Shown: piece after piece, positions 15,919 through 25,270 of the stretch
Numbering within the stretch: the stretch's first letter is position 1
How the letters are laid out: the number at the start of each line of letters is the position of its first letter
Source of the DNA: CAZPHU01 sp964419255
GTDB lineage: Bacteria; Fibrobacterota; Chitinivibrionia; Chitinivibrionales; CAYFVL01
Length of the DNA stretch: 28,041 nucleotides
Direction: 5' to 3'
Assembly: GCA_964419255.1 (NCBI GenBank)
Contig: CAYQOU010000057.1
Location: 1-28,041, forward strand
The notes under the pieces: generated by a model
What the model was told of the DNA's origin: nothing
What the model saw: only the letters and a program-made list of their open reading frames with translations
Database searches by the model: none
Program-made: the position numbers and the translations under genes

Positions 15919-18354
15919 ATGAAACGAGCGACGCTTATGCTTTCCGTCATCTGGATTATTGTACTGGGGATGCAGACGTTCGCGTATCAGTACGGCTTCT
16001 TTCGCAGTCAGGCAACAAAGGGTGACCCCTGGCAGGGAACGGCAAGTATCACCCGGGAGCACTACGACATCACCGTGCACCCGGATTATCTTGATGTCGA
16101 ACTGGAATGCGAATTCGAGGTCGGCGGGACGCGGCCTCAGGAGCATGCCGATGCCTTGGAGATTGTCGGCAATCTTAACCTGGTCGAAGGAACGGTTGTT
16201 GTGGGGTTGATCACCTGGTGGAAGGGTGACATCCTCAAAGGAAAGCTCAAGACAAACGATGTCGCCCGTGCGGAGTATGAAGATGTCGTCGATCGGCATG
16301 CATCTACGATCGTGCCGCCTCGCGATCCGGTTCTTCTGGAGAAGAGATGGCGGGACAACTACGATATCAGCATTTATCCGATTGAGTTTGGAAGCACGCG
16401 CAAAGTTCGCATCCGCTACCTGATTCCCGCTTTCAGAAGAGACGGAGATGTCAAGGCGATTTATCCTCATGCATTCAGTGAAAACGCCACAGTTTCAATT
16501 CGCACCGCAGACGGTGTGTCCGGTTATGCCCTTGAGACATCCGAAGAGCCGGTGTTCTATGATCGTCCGATCACACTGGATAACAGTTCTTTCAGATTAC
16601 GTTCATCTGGGCATGGCAATCTGCCGGTTATCACGCATGTAGTCCCACAGGTAGAGGAATCGCACGACGGTTCGGTTATGTATGTCGGCGAGTTTTCTAA
16701 CCAAAACATGAGCGGTGAGATGGCCCACCTGGTAACGATCAGCGGACAGGAAAAGCTTCTTCAAACATCGTTGGCCCAGGACTTTGTTATTCTGTGGCGA
16801 TGGAATTACCCCGAGCTTCTGGAGCGTTATGCAGGACAGATTGTCGAGCAATCCGACCTTCTTCTCCGATTCCTGGACAAGCTTGAATCCGAAAACAAAC
16901 GGGCCGCGCTGATCATCGATAAGCAGGGGGGCGAAAGAATAACCTTTGAGTTGGACAGTCGAGGAGGCGATGAATTTGCCCGCATGGTCGCCTACCTGGA
17001 CGAGCTAAAATCCCGTGAAGTAGTCAAGCCCTCATACACGAGCGGGGATGTCATATACAGGCCTGAAAAAGAAATTGACCTCCAGCAAATGAAACAAGAA
17101 TTTGAAACCGCATTAAAGGCCGCTATGAATTTGTTTGAAGAAAGTAAAATCAAACTGAAGCACCTTCTTCTTTTAACCGCCGGCCCCGTTCGCTATTATG
17201 ACGGATACACCAACGATTCCATCGCTTTTGATGAATCAATCGATGTAGACCTGCTTTCTTCCTATGTGCCTGCAGAGAAAAACAGATCCTATCATTATTA
17301 CTATCTCTCAGACCTCTATTGGCCGGGAGTCGATCTGATGGGTTTTGTGAAAAAGCACGGTATGTTGAATGTCATGACTACAATCGGTAACGGTGCATCA
17401 GAATTTGAGCTTCTCACCTCGCCCCAAAGAGATGACGACTGCCACTATTGTGCACCGACAACCGCCACCGAGGCCCATCTTTACAGCAACTTACCATTGG
17501 ATCGCACTATCACCTGGAATATCAAATGGGGTGATGAGAGCATCAAACACCTTGACGAGATTCCGCAGGTGGTTACCCAGAATGACGGCATGCAGTACGC
17601 CAGACTTCTAGGCGGATCCCGCCACCTCAACTCTATTGCCGACCTGATGCCATCCTCGATTGCATCGACACTGGGATTCATCGACCACAAGTACTCGCTT
17701 GTGGCCCTGGAGGATGATGCGTTACCGGAGGATATCGCTCGGCAGTATGAGGAAAGCGGCGTGCCACTTTTGGCTTCCGCAGAGATGTTCCCCTCAGACG
17801 ATGAAGTCTACGACATGCCGGTGGATGAGTGGCTTGCTGCTAATCCGCCACAACCGATCAGACAGGCCACCTACTTTTATTACTATCCTGTTATTATGCT
17901 GGACGCCAGAGGTCCTCTTGTAGGCATGCCTGAGACAGCACAAGCAAACAACACCGACTCCTTGACAAGCGCCAATGGTCCTGCACGCATGACCATGCCG
18001 CAAGTGGAGGAAGTGACATTGCAGGAGGAGGCACTGCAGCCGGATTACAACGCATCGGCTCTGTCAGCGGAAAAAACTAATCACAAGGCGATTCAAAGCA
18101 CGGTATCTCTGCAGGTCAAAAAGGGATCTCTGGAGCTGGATCTGTCCAACTTCACCGCCGCCCAGCAGTCTCAGATCACAATCGTGCTGTATGATCTGAA
18201 AGGGCGAGTGATTGCGAGATGGAAGCTTTCTGATTTTCGTGCGCAGAGCACCTTAACCATTCCGCTTGGCCGGCTTCGCCTGTCTGGTGGAGCATATCTG
18301 GTGAGAATAAAAGGTGTAAACCTGAATTTCACCAAGCGTGTTTTTGTGAAATAA
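15919..18354 (+). CDS. Secreted VIT-domain protein with degenerate VWA-like region and T9SS-type C-terminal tail
   Basis: 811 residues. A signal peptide (KR, then a hydrophobic run to about residue 22, cleavage near FAYQ) leads into a VIT-like domain (about 46-170) with the usual VARAEYEDVV, RDPVLLEKRW and GSTRKVRIRYLIPAF. VIT domains are normally followed by a VWA domain. Here the next region (about 285-425) keeps VWA-like strands and helices (QDFVILWRW, LLLRFLDKL, KHLLLLTAG), but the metal-binding DxSxS is absent, replaced by WRWNYPE. The last ~85 residues form a beta-rich domain with IVLYDLKGRVIARW and GAYLVRIKG ending in VFVK, the pattern of type-IX-secretion sorting domains. The protein is therefore probably surface-exposed; its ligand is unknown. 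ATG 15919 follows AAAGGA. It is a single-gene unit with a terminator. Confidence 0.75.
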   Translation: MKRATLMLSVIWIIVLGMQTFAYQYGFFRSQATKGDPWQGTASITREHYDITVHPDYLDVELECEFEVGGTRPQEHADALEIVGNLNLVEGTVVVGLITWWKGDILKGKLKTNDVARAEYEDVVDRHASTIVPPRDPVLLEKRWRDNYDISIYPIEFGSTRKVRIRYLIPAFRRDGDVKAIYPHAFSENATVSIRTADGVSGYALETSEEPVFYDRPITLDNSSFRLRSSGHGNLPVITHVVPQVEESHDGSVMYVGEFSNQNMSGEMAHLVTISGQEKLLQTSLAQDFVILWRWNYPELLERYAGQIVEQSDLLLRFLDKLESENKRAALIIDKQGGERITFELDSRGGDEFARMVAYLDELKSREVVKPSYTSGDVIYRPEKEIDLQQMKQEFETALKAAMNLFEESKIKLKHLLLLTAGPVRYYDGYTNDSIAFDESIDVDLLSSYVPAEKNRSYHYYYLSDLYWPGVDLMGFVKKHGMLNVMTTIGNGASEFELLTSPQRDDDCHYCAPTTATEAHLYSNLPLDRTITWNIKWGDESIKHLDEIPQVVTQNDGMQYARLLGGSRHLNSIADLMPSSIASTLGFIDHKYSLVALEDDALPEDIARQYEESGVPLLASAEMFPSDDEVYDMPVDEWLAANPPQPIRQATYFYYYPVIMLDARGPLVGMPETAQANNTDSLTSANGPARMTMPQVEEVTLQEEALQPDYNASALSAEKTNHKAIQSTVSLQVKKGSLELDLSNFTAAQQSQITIVLYDLKGRVIARWKLSDFRAQSTLTIPLGRLRLSGGAYLVRIKGVNLNFTKRVFVK

Positions 18355-18384
18355 AGGTTTCTTTCTACTGTTTTTGATGATAAC

Positions 18385-18399
18385 CGCAGGTTGTCTGCG
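18385..18399 (+). terminator. Small hairpin ahead of the main terminator
   Basis: CGCAG-GTTGT-CTGCG, five perfect pairs, directly before the G-rich terminator stem. It probably assists termination or RNA stability. Confidence 0.35.
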
Positions 18400-18403
18400 A
18401 GGG

Positions 18404-18433
18404 GGGGGGAGATATATACATCTCCCCCCTTTT
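18404..18433 (+). terminator. Rho-independent terminator of the VIT-protein gene
   Basis: GGGGGGAGA (18404-18412) pairs perfectly with TCTCCCCCC (18421-18429) over an eight-base TATATACA loop, followed by TTTT. It separates this gene from the ABC transporter operon. Confidence 0.88.
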
Positions 18434-18505
18434 CATTTAAATATGAGCACAATTCCCCGTCCTTTTACCTCCAATTTTATTGCCTTTATCGCGAAATATT
18501 GTTCT

Positions 18506-18537
18506 AAAGGACCGCTTATCCCAAAAGGTCCTTTCTT
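18506..18537 (+). promoter_or_regulatory. Leader hairpin upstream of the oligopeptide transporter operon
   Basis: Perfect eight-pair stem AAAGGACC (18506-18513) and GGTCCTTT (18527-18534) with a 13-base loop, then CTTC. It lies 80 bases before the first gene, in an A/T-rich leader. It could be an attenuator or an independent terminator. No known riboswitch class was recognised. Confidence 0.4.
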
Positions 18538-18616
18538 CTATATATTTTATACTCTACGATATATCTTGAGATATCTAAGGTACTGTCTTGCAGATCTGTT
18601 TCTTAAAGGATGTATG

Positions 18617-20434
18617 ATGAAATATTTTCTTTCGGGATTAGCCGGTGTGCTTATTTTTCTGGCAGGATGTTCACAGCAAAGCCAGCCGTCTCAATCAAAA
18701 CTCGAGGACTGGCGTTCCTGGGCCGAAAAAGCCAAATCTTTTGTCCCCGAAATCGGCACCTATGGCGGGAATATGCGCGTAACCTCCTTTGGCAGTGATC
18801 CCAAGACATTCAACCCGATCACCAGCAACGAGACCTCCAGCATCGAGGTGCTGCAGTTTGTTTTCGACGGGCTAACCCGGTATGACGTGGTGAATCAGCA
18901 GCCGATGCCCTCACTTGCCGAATCCTGGACCGTCTCTGAAGATAATCTCACCTACGATTTCGAGCTTCGAAAGGATGTGATCTGGTCCGACGGCACACCG
19001 TTTACCGCGGACGATGTGGTGTTTACGTTTGAGGCTCTCTATGACAAGCGTAACCTTTCCGCCACACGCGACCTTCTGATGATAGACGGAAAGCCGATAC
19101 AGGTGAGAAAGACCTCTACCCATTCGGTACGCATGGTTCTTCCCTACCCGCTTGCACCGTTTTTGCGGCTGCTAAACGGCACCACCACACCGATTCTGCC
19201 GGCACATAAGCTGGCCGAGGCACAGAAAAATGGACAATTCTCGCACACCTGGGAGGTCGATACCGATGTCGATGAGATTGTCGGAACCGGCCCCTTTGTT
19301 ATCGACTCTTATGATCCCTCACAGCGTCTGGTGCTTAAAAGAAACGATAAATACTGGAAAACCGACGCAGACGGCAACCGTCTTCCCTACCTGGACAATA
19401 TTACTTTCGCCTATCTGAAAGACCAGTCCACCGAGCTACTAAAATTTAAAAACGGCGAATCCGATTTCTATTACATGCGCGGAGAAGACTATCCGGTGTT
19501 AAAGCCGTTGGAGGAAAAACAGGATTTTACGATCCATAATCTCGGCCCTCAGCTGGGCGATGTCTTCTTCATTTTCAATCAAAACCCGGAAAACAATCCC
19601 AAAACAGGAAAACCTTATGTGGATCCGGTGAAATTGAAGTGGTTTCGCAACAAAGGTTTCCGCCAGGCGATGGCATGGGCGATCGATCGGGAACAGATGG
19701 TCAATATTGTGCATAACGGCCTTGCACAGCCACAGCATACACCGATAAACGAAGCTGCCGGCTTTTTTCATAATCCCGATGTGAAAAAATACACCTACAA
19801 CCTCGATTCCGCACGGGCTATTTTGGCATCGGAGGGTTTTATCGACCGGGATAATGATGGTATCGTCGAGGACAGCGCCGGAAATCCGGTGGAGTTTTCG
19901 CTCTATACCAACTCCGGCAATGCCGAACGGGAGAAGTATTGCGAGATTATCAGAAAGGATCTGGAGCAAATCGGGGTGAAGGTGCATTTTTCCCTGCTCG
20001 AGTTTAACAATCTGGTGGATAAGCTCGACCACTCCTACGACTGGGAGACAATCGTGCTGGGCCTGACGGGAAGCGACGATCCGCATGACGGCAGCAATGT
20101 ATGGCTGTCCAGCGCACGTACGCACCAGTGGTATCCCTACCAGGACACGCCCTCGACTGCCTGGGAGGCGCGGATCGATACTATTTTCACCCAGGGGGCA
20201 CAGATGATGGACAAAGCCAGGCGCAAAGAGCTGTATGACGAATGGCAGCAAATATATTCCGAGCAACTGCCCTACATAACACTGGTATCCAAGTACCGGC
20301 TTTTTGCGGTACGCAACAGATTCGGCAACCTCAACCCGGTTCCGATTGCAGAGGCCGCATATGTTCACAAACGTAAATTTTTCCATAATATAGAAGAGAT
20401 TTTCGTACGCTCTTCCTCCAAGGAGAAGTCATGA
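18617..20434 (+). CDS. Oligopeptide-type ABC transporter solute-binding lipoprotein (first of two)
   Basis: 605 residues with a lipoprotein signal ending LAGC (Cys18), so it is anchored in the periplasm. The mature part is a family 5 extracellular solute-binding protein: FVPEIGTYGGNMRV, WSDGTPFTADDVVFTFEAL, TGPFVIDSYDPSQRLVLKRN followed by DKYW, and FRQAMAWAIDREQMV. It should capture peptides or a similar ligand for the downstream permeases; specificity cannot be read from sequence. The in-frame stretch back to 18374 crosses the terminator and leader, so ATG 18617 with AAAGGA six bases ahead is used (ATG 18614 is too close). Its stop overlaps the next gene's start (ATGA 20431-20434). It is a clear paralogue of that gene. 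Confidence 0.92.
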   Translation: MKYFLSGLAGVLIFLAGCSQQSQPSQSKLEDWRSWAEKAKSFVPEIGTYGGNMRVTSFGSDPKTFNPITSNETSSIEVLQFVFDGLTRYDVVNQQPMPSLAESWTVSEDNLTYDFELRKDVIWSDGTPFTADDVVFTFEALYDKRNLSATRDLLMIDGKPIQVRKTSTHSVRMVLPYPLAPFLRLLNGTTTPILPAHKLAEAQKNGQFSHTWEVDTDVDEIVGTGPFVIDSYDPSQRLVLKRNDKYWKTDADGNRLPYLDNITFAYLKDQSTELLKFKNGESDFYYMRGEDYPVLKPLEEKQDFTIHNLGPQLGDVFFIFNQNPENNPKTGKPYVDPVKLKWFRNKGFRQAMAWAIDREQMVNIVHNGLAQPQHTPINEAAGFFHNPDVKKYTYNLDSARAILASEGFIDRDNDGIVEDSAGNPVEFSLYTNSGNAEREKYCEIIRKDLEQIGVKVHFSLLEFNNLVDKLDHSYDWETIVLGLTGSDDPHDGSNVWLSSARTHQWYPYQDTPSTAWEARIDTIFTQGAQMMDKARRKELYDEWQQIYSEQLPYITLVSKYRLFAVRNRFGNLNPVPIAEAAYVHKRKFFHNIEEIFVRSSSKEKS

Positions 20435-22215
20435 AGAAACTGATGGTTCTGGCAGGAGCAGCTTTATTTATCGCCTCCTGCGGCGGGTCAAAGCAACAGG
20501 CACAAAACACGGGCGAAGAGATGACTCTGGCAAAACTGGACAGCATCGGCAAAGCGTTCGTTCCCGAAATCGGCACCTATGGCGGCACGATTCGCCGTTC
20601 TCTGGGAGGAGATCCCGACGGTTTCAGCCCGGCGACCAGCAACAGCGGCTATTCCAGTGATATCATGGGCTATATTTACGAAGGGCTGGTGACGCTTGAT
20701 CCTGCCACACTGGAGCACAAACCGCATATCGCTAAAAACTGGGAAGTTTCCGACGATGGTAAAACCTGGACCTTTAATATGCGGGATGATGTTTTTTTCT
20801 CGGACGGAAAAAAACTTTCAGCCTACGATGTCGAGTTTACGTTTAATGATGTGATCTACAACCCGAAGCTGCGTTCCGGCCTCAACCACAACTTTCGCAT
20901 CGAGGGTAAAAAGATCGGCGTGACGGCTGTCGATTCGTTCACCGTGCGTTTTGATTTACCGGCACCGTTTGCCCCGTTTTTTACCGTTGCCGGTATGTCT
21001 ATCATGCCTAAGCACATGTATGCGGAGGCCGCCTCAAACGGCACACTCGAGTCGTTTCTGTCAAACGGCGCCGACCCTTCGCATGTTGTCGGAAGCGGCC
21101 CATTTGTTTTAAGCAAAGTGGAACTGGGTCAACGCGTGGTACTAAAGCGCAACGAAAACTACTGGCGGTTCGACCGTGAAGGCAACCGCCTACCCTATAT
21201 CGATCAGATCATCATGCCGGTTCTCAAGGAACCAAATGTGGCTATGATGAAATTCCAAAACGGAGAAATCGACCATCTTTCGGTTCAGGGCGAACATTAT
21301 CCAATCCTGAAGCCGCTGGAGAAACAAAACGGCTTCAAGCTCTATAAGGTGGGCCCCAGCTGGTACGAATCGTTTTTCGTATTCAATCAAAACAATCAGA
21401 AAAGCAAGAAGGGCGAGTGGTACCTCTCTCCGGTCAAACAGAAGTGGTTCAGAAACAAGAATTTCAGGAAAGCATGTGCATACGCAGTCAATTATGAGGA
21501 GATAATAAACATCGTCTACAACGGTCTGGCAAATCCTCCGGCGGGCATTTGGGGAGCTCATAAAGGTTTCTTCCACAATGCAGACGCGGTCACCTACTCC
21601 TTTAACCCCGATACCGCAAGAAAACTGCTTGCCGATGAAGGATTTAAGGACACAAACGGCGATGGTGTTCTGGAGGATTCTGACGGTAATCCGGTTGAGT
21701 TTACCTTGACAACCTCTTCAGGCGCACAGATGATTCAGAATATGTACGAGCTGGTCAGAAAGGACCTTGAGAATATCGGTTTGAAGGTCCACCTGCAATT
21801 TATCGAATTCAATAACCTGATTGACAAAATCACCAACACCTACGATTGGGATGTTGTGGCATATGCTCTGGGAGGTATTATAGATCCTCATTTTGGGAAG
21901 AGCACGGTAACATCCTCCTCCTTCCGATATGTTATCAACCCCAACCAGAAAAAGCCGTCCACATATTACGAAGCGCGTATCGATTCCATTTTCGAGGTCG
22001 CGGTCAGTGAGATGGATCCACAGAAACGCAAGGAGCTGTATGATGAATGGCAGGCGCTTACCATGGATGAATGCCTGAAGGTGTATATGCCCCTTAAGGA
22101 AGTTGTACTCGGAGTCAACAACCGTATCGGCAACATCCATCTGACAAAATATCTTGCTCTTGGCTCTGACCTTCTTCACAATATTGAAGAGCTGTACATA
22201 AAGAAGGAAAACTAA
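20431..22215 (+). CDS. Oligopeptide-type ABC transporter solute-binding lipoprotein (second of two)
   Basis: 594 residues; lipobox IASC (Cys17). Same family 5 layout and many shared phrases with the preceding gene: FVPEIGTYGG, VLKRNENYWRFDREGNRLPY, YPILKPLEKQ, KLLADEGFKDTNGDGVLEDS. The two are therefore tandem duplicates that have diverged. The ligand pocket regions differ, which could give the single transporter two substrate ranges (inference). Start ATG 20431 lies within the previous stop, so translation is coupled. The permease gene begins four bases after its stop. Confidence 0.93.
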   Translation: MKKLMVLAGAALFIASCGGSKQQAQNTGEEMTLAKLDSIGKAFVPEIGTYGGTIRRSLGGDPDGFSPATSNSGYSSDIMGYIYEGLVTLDPATLEHKPHIAKNWEVSDDGKTWTFNMRDDVFFSDGKKLSAYDVEFTFNDVIYNPKLRSGLNHNFRIEGKKIGVTAVDSFTVRFDLPAPFAPFFTVAGMSIMPKHMYAEAASNGTLESFLSNGADPSHVVGSGPFVLSKVELGQRVVLKRNENYWRFDREGNRLPYIDQIIMPVLKEPNVAMMKFQNGEIDHLSVQGEHYPILKPLEKQNGFKLYKVGPSWYESFFVFNQNNQKSKKGEWYLSPVKQKWFRNKNFRKACAYAVNYEEIINIVYNGLANPPAGIWGAHKGFFHNADAVTYSFNPDTARKLLADEGFKDTNGDGVLEDSDGNPVEFTLTTSSGAQMIQNMYELVRKDLENIGLKVHLQFIEFNNLIDKITNTYDWDVVAYALGGIIDPHFGKSTVTSSSFRYVINPNQKKPSTYYEARIDSIFEVAVSEMDPQKRKELYDEWQALTMDECLKVYMPLKEVVLGVNNRIGNIHLTKYLALGSDLLHNIEELYIKKEN

Positions 22216-22219
22216 GCGA

Positions 22220-23203
22220 GTGCTGACCTATATTTTTCGCCGCATACTGATCATGGTGCCATTGCTTTTTGCGATGTCGTTTGTCACGTTCATGTTCATC
22301 CGTCTGGCGCCGGGAGACATCCTGGCGCCCTACCGGATGAATCCACAGATTTCGGAGAAAACTATTCAGGAGATTGAGCAGCGGTTTCACTTCGACAAAC
22401 CGCCGGTGGTGCAATATTTCTACTGGCTGCGCAATCTTCTCCGACTTGATTTCGGCTACTCTTTCAGCAAACGGACCGATGTCACCAATGTTATCAGTAG
22501 TCATCTGGTAAACACCCTTATTCTCGCGCTGTTTTCCATTCTGATAACCTGGACTGTCGCCATTCCCATAGGCATTTACTGCGCGGTAAACCAGTATAAA
22601 TGGAGCGACAGGGTTTTTTCTTTCTTTGCCTATATCGGCATGTCGTTTCCCAATTTCTTTCTGGCGCTTTTGCTTCTGTTTCTCGTGTCGGTTATCGGAG
22701 AGCTTCCGATCATCGGCAGACTGCCGGTGGGGGGTATGAAAAGCGTCGGCTACGATGCCATGAGTCCGATCGGTAAAATATTGGACATTCTCAAGCATCT
22801 GATCGTGCCGGGGATTGTGCTTGGAACCGCCGCGATCGCAAGTCTTCAGAGAATCATGCGGGGTAACATGCTGGAGGTTCTGCGGGCGCAGTATGTCACC
22901 ACCGCCCGATCAAAGGGCTTGCCCGAGAAACGAGTGGTATATTTCCATGCCTTGCGAAATGCCATAAATCCCCTGATCACCATTTTCGGCTATGAGTTTT
23001 CGGCACTGCTCAGCGGTGCGGCTCTAACCGAGATCATCACCTCCTGGCCGGGGCTGGGTTCGGTGATGCTTGAGGCGGTGCGGTCGCAGGATCTTTTTCT
23101 GGTGATGGGAAACATGATGATGGGCGGGACGATGTTGATTATAGGTAACCTTATCGCGGATGTTCTTCTGGCGTGGTCCGATCCGCGCATAAAGTTGAGT
23201 TAA
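22220..23203 (+). CDS. Oligopeptide ABC transporter permease, OppB/DppB family
   Basis: 327 residues starting with GTG at 22220, five bases into the space after the binding protein; AAGGA is about eleven bases ahead. Typical N-terminus YIFRRILIMVPLLFAMSFVTF with FMFIRLAPGD, six membrane segments in all, and the ATPase-docking EAA loop TTARSKGLPEKRVVYFHALR. The end has GAALTEIITSWPGLG and DVLLAWSDPRIKLS, conserved in this family. It is one half of the inner-membrane channel. The next gene begins three bases after the stop. Confidence 0.95.
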   Translation: MLTYIFRRILIMVPLLFAMSFVTFMFIRLAPGDILAPYRMNPQISEKTIQEIEQRFHFDKPPVVQYFYWLRNLLRLDFGYSFSKRTDVTNVISSHLVNTLILALFSILITWTVAIPIGIYCAVNQYKWSDRVFSFFAYIGMSFPNFFLALLLLFLVSVIGELPIIGRLPVGGMKSVGYDAMSPIGKILDILKHLIVPGIVLGTAAIASLQRIMRGNMLEVLRAQYVTTARSKGLPEKRVVYFHALRNAINPLITIFGYEFSALLSGAALTEIITSWPGLGSVMLEAVRSQDLFLVMGNMMMGGTMLIIGNLIADVLLAWSDPRIKLS

Positions 23204-23206
23204 TGT

Positions 23207-24292
23207 ATGGCCGTACAGTATAGAACCGAACTGCATAAAAACCTCCGGAAGCTGCGCCGCCACAAACCCGCTATGGCCGGGCTGGTGGTACTTATCGTCC
23301 TGTATGTCATGTGTTTGTTTGCCGAGTTTGTGGCGCCTTACCACTTTGACAACGAGTCCCGGAGCCATTCGTACAGTCCGCCCAGTCGTATCCGTTTTTT
23401 CGATGAGCAAGGCAGATTCCATCTCGTACCGTTTATTTACAAGACAAAGTATTCTTTCGATGAATACTATCGCAGGACATTTGTGGAACAAACCGACACC
23501 CGATACTCTTTGCAGCTGTTGCCAAGGGGAGATTCTTACAAACTGTTCGGTCTGATTCCCTGGGACCGTCATCTGTTTGGTGTTGAAGATGGCGGGAGAG
23601 TTTTCCTGATGGGTGCCGATTCACGCGGACGGGATGTGTTCAGCCGCATCGTCTACGGCTCCCGTGTCTCACTGACCGTCGGGTTTGTGGGCGTACTGAT
23701 AAGCTTTGTTATCGGCATCTTTGTCGGCGGCCTTGCCGGCTATTACGGCCGCTGGGTTGACAATGTACTCATGCGGGTGTGCGAGATGGTTATGCTGGTG
23801 CCCGCATTCTATCTTCTTCTGGCTCTCAGTGCCGCCTTACCCCCGGAAATGTCCTCAGTCAACCGGTACCTCTTTATTGTATTTATCCTGAGTTTTATCG
23901 GGTGGGCCGGATTGGCGCGTGTGATTCGTGGCATGGTCAAGTCACTTCGGCAGCAGGAGTTTGTACTTGCGGCACAGGCAATCGGGCAGAAAGACGGTCC
24001 GGTGATTTTCAAACATATCATCCCGCAAACTTTTTCATACCTTATCGTGGCGGTCACCCTGGCGATTCCCGCCTACATCCTGGGCGAATCGGGGCTGAGC
24101 CTGATCGGGCTGGGAATTCAGGACCCGTATGCAAGCTGGGGAAACATGCTTTCGGATGCAATGAACATCGCCGATATCAGATTTCATCCCTGGATACTTA
24201 TCCCCGGGTTTTTCATATTTATCACGGTCATGGCGTTTAACTTTCTGGGTGATGGTTTGCGCGACGTCTTCGATCCCAAATCGGGCAAATAG
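23207..24292 (+). CDS. Oligopeptide ABC transporter permease, OppC/DppC family
   Basis: 361 residues, partner of the OppB-like permease. After the first membrane helix (AGLVVLIVLYVMCLFAEFVAP) there is a long periplasmic insert of about 90 residues (Arg/Tyr/Asp-rich, 50-140) before the transport domain opens at MGADSRGRDVFSRIVYGSRV. The EAA docking loop is AAQAIGQKDGPVIFKHIIPQ, and the family end LGDGLRDVFDPK is present. The insert makes it longer than a typical 300-residue OppC. ATG 23207 lies three bases after the preceding stop. Confidence 0.95.
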   Translation: MAVQYRTELHKNLRKLRRHKPAMAGLVVLIVLYVMCLFAEFVAPYHFDNESRSHSYSPPSRIRFFDEQGRFHLVPFIYKTKYSFDEYYRRTFVEQTDTRYSLQLLPRGDSYKLFGLIPWDRHLFGVEDGGRVFLMGADSRGRDVFSRIVYGSRVSLTVGFVGVLISFVIGIFVGGLAGYYGRWVDNVLMRVCEMVMLVPAFYLLLALSAALPPEMSSVNRYLFIVFILSFIGWAGLARVIRGMVKSLRQQEFVLAAQAIGQKDGPVIFKHIIPQTFSYLIVAVTLAIPAYILGESGLSLIGLGIQDPYASWGNMLSDAMNIADIRFHPWILIPGFFIFITVMAFNFLGDGLRDVFDPKSGK

Positions 24293-24301
24293 GAAACAGG
24301 C

Positions 24302-25270
24302 ATGCCACTATTATCTGTCAAAAATCTCACGATCCATTTCGATACGCCTGACGGGGTTGTGCATGCGGTCGACAATGTATCATTCGATATAGAAAAGAGA
24401 AGTACGCTCTGTGTGGTGGGAGAGTCCGGGTGCGGAAAATCGGTTACGGCACAATCGGTCCTTCGTCTGCTTCCCATTCCCCCCGGTCGTATCGTTTCGG
24501 GAGAGATTCTGTTCGAAGATAAAAACGTGCTTGCCATGAACTACCAGCAGCTTCGCTCCCTTCGGGGAAACGACATCGCCATGATATTCCAGGATCCGAT
24601 GACTTCCCTCAATCCGGTGTTTACCGTCGGGTTTCAGATAATGGAAACGCTTCGTTTACACCAGGGACTCGATGAAAAAAATGCTCGCGAGCGTGCGATC
24701 CACATGCTTAAGGCGGTACATATCCCCGATGCACACAAACGGGTGGATGAGTATCCTCATCAGCTATCAGGCGGTATGCGTCAGCGGGTAATGATAGCCA
24801 TGGCACTGGCCTGCAACCCAAAGCTTCTGATCGCCGATGAGCCGACCACCGCACTGGATGTCACCATTCAGGCGCAGATTCTGGATCTGCTCAGTGAGCT
24901 GAAAGAAAAATTTCACATGGCGCTGATGTTTATCACCCACGATCTGGGGATCGTGGCACAGATTGCCGATGAAGTGCTGGTTTTGTACGCGGGGAAAGTT
25001 GCCGAGCGTGGCAGCGCAGCAGATATCTATCAGAATCCCAAACACCCGTACACAGCAGGCCTTCTCTCCTCGGTTCCCCGGCTGGACAGTACCGAAGAGA
25101 AACTGACGGTGATTCCCGGTATCTTGCCCGATCCGACCGCATATGGACCGGAGTGCCGGTTTTATTCCCGCTGCACGCGACGAACCGATACATGTAAAAT
25201 TGCGCCTGAAGAATTCACCATGGGTAAGGATACCCACAAAGCAGCCTGCTACCATACGGATGTGAAGTAA
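24302..25270 (+). CDS. Oligopeptide ABC transporter ATPase, OppD/DppD family
   Basis: 322 residues. Walker A GESGCGKS (40-47), Q-loop Gln97 in MIFQDPMTSLNP, signature LSGGMRQ (155-161), Walker B LLIADE (175-180) and switch His213 in THDL are all intact. The C-terminal oligopeptide-ATPase extension has Cys residues in CRFYSRCTRRTDTC, as in OppD proteins that carry Fe-S clusters. It powers import from the cytoplasmic face. Its stop overlaps the next start by one base (TAATG at 25268-25272). Confidence 0.96.
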   Translation: MPLLSVKNLTIHFDTPDGVVHAVDNVSFDIEKRSTLCVVGESGCGKSVTAQSVLRLLPIPPGRIVSGEILFEDKNVLAMNYQQLRSLRGNDIAMIFQDPMTSLNPVFTVGFQIMETLRLHQGLDEKNARERAIHMLKAVHIPDAHKRVDEYPHQLSGGMRQRVMIAMALACNPKLLIADEPTTALDVTIQAQILDLLSELKEKFHMALMFITHDLGIVAQIADEVLVLYAGKVAERGSAADIYQNPKHPYTAGLLSSVPRLDSTEEKLTVIPGILPDPTAYGPECRFYSRCTRRTDTCKIAPEEFTMGKDTHKAACYHTDVK

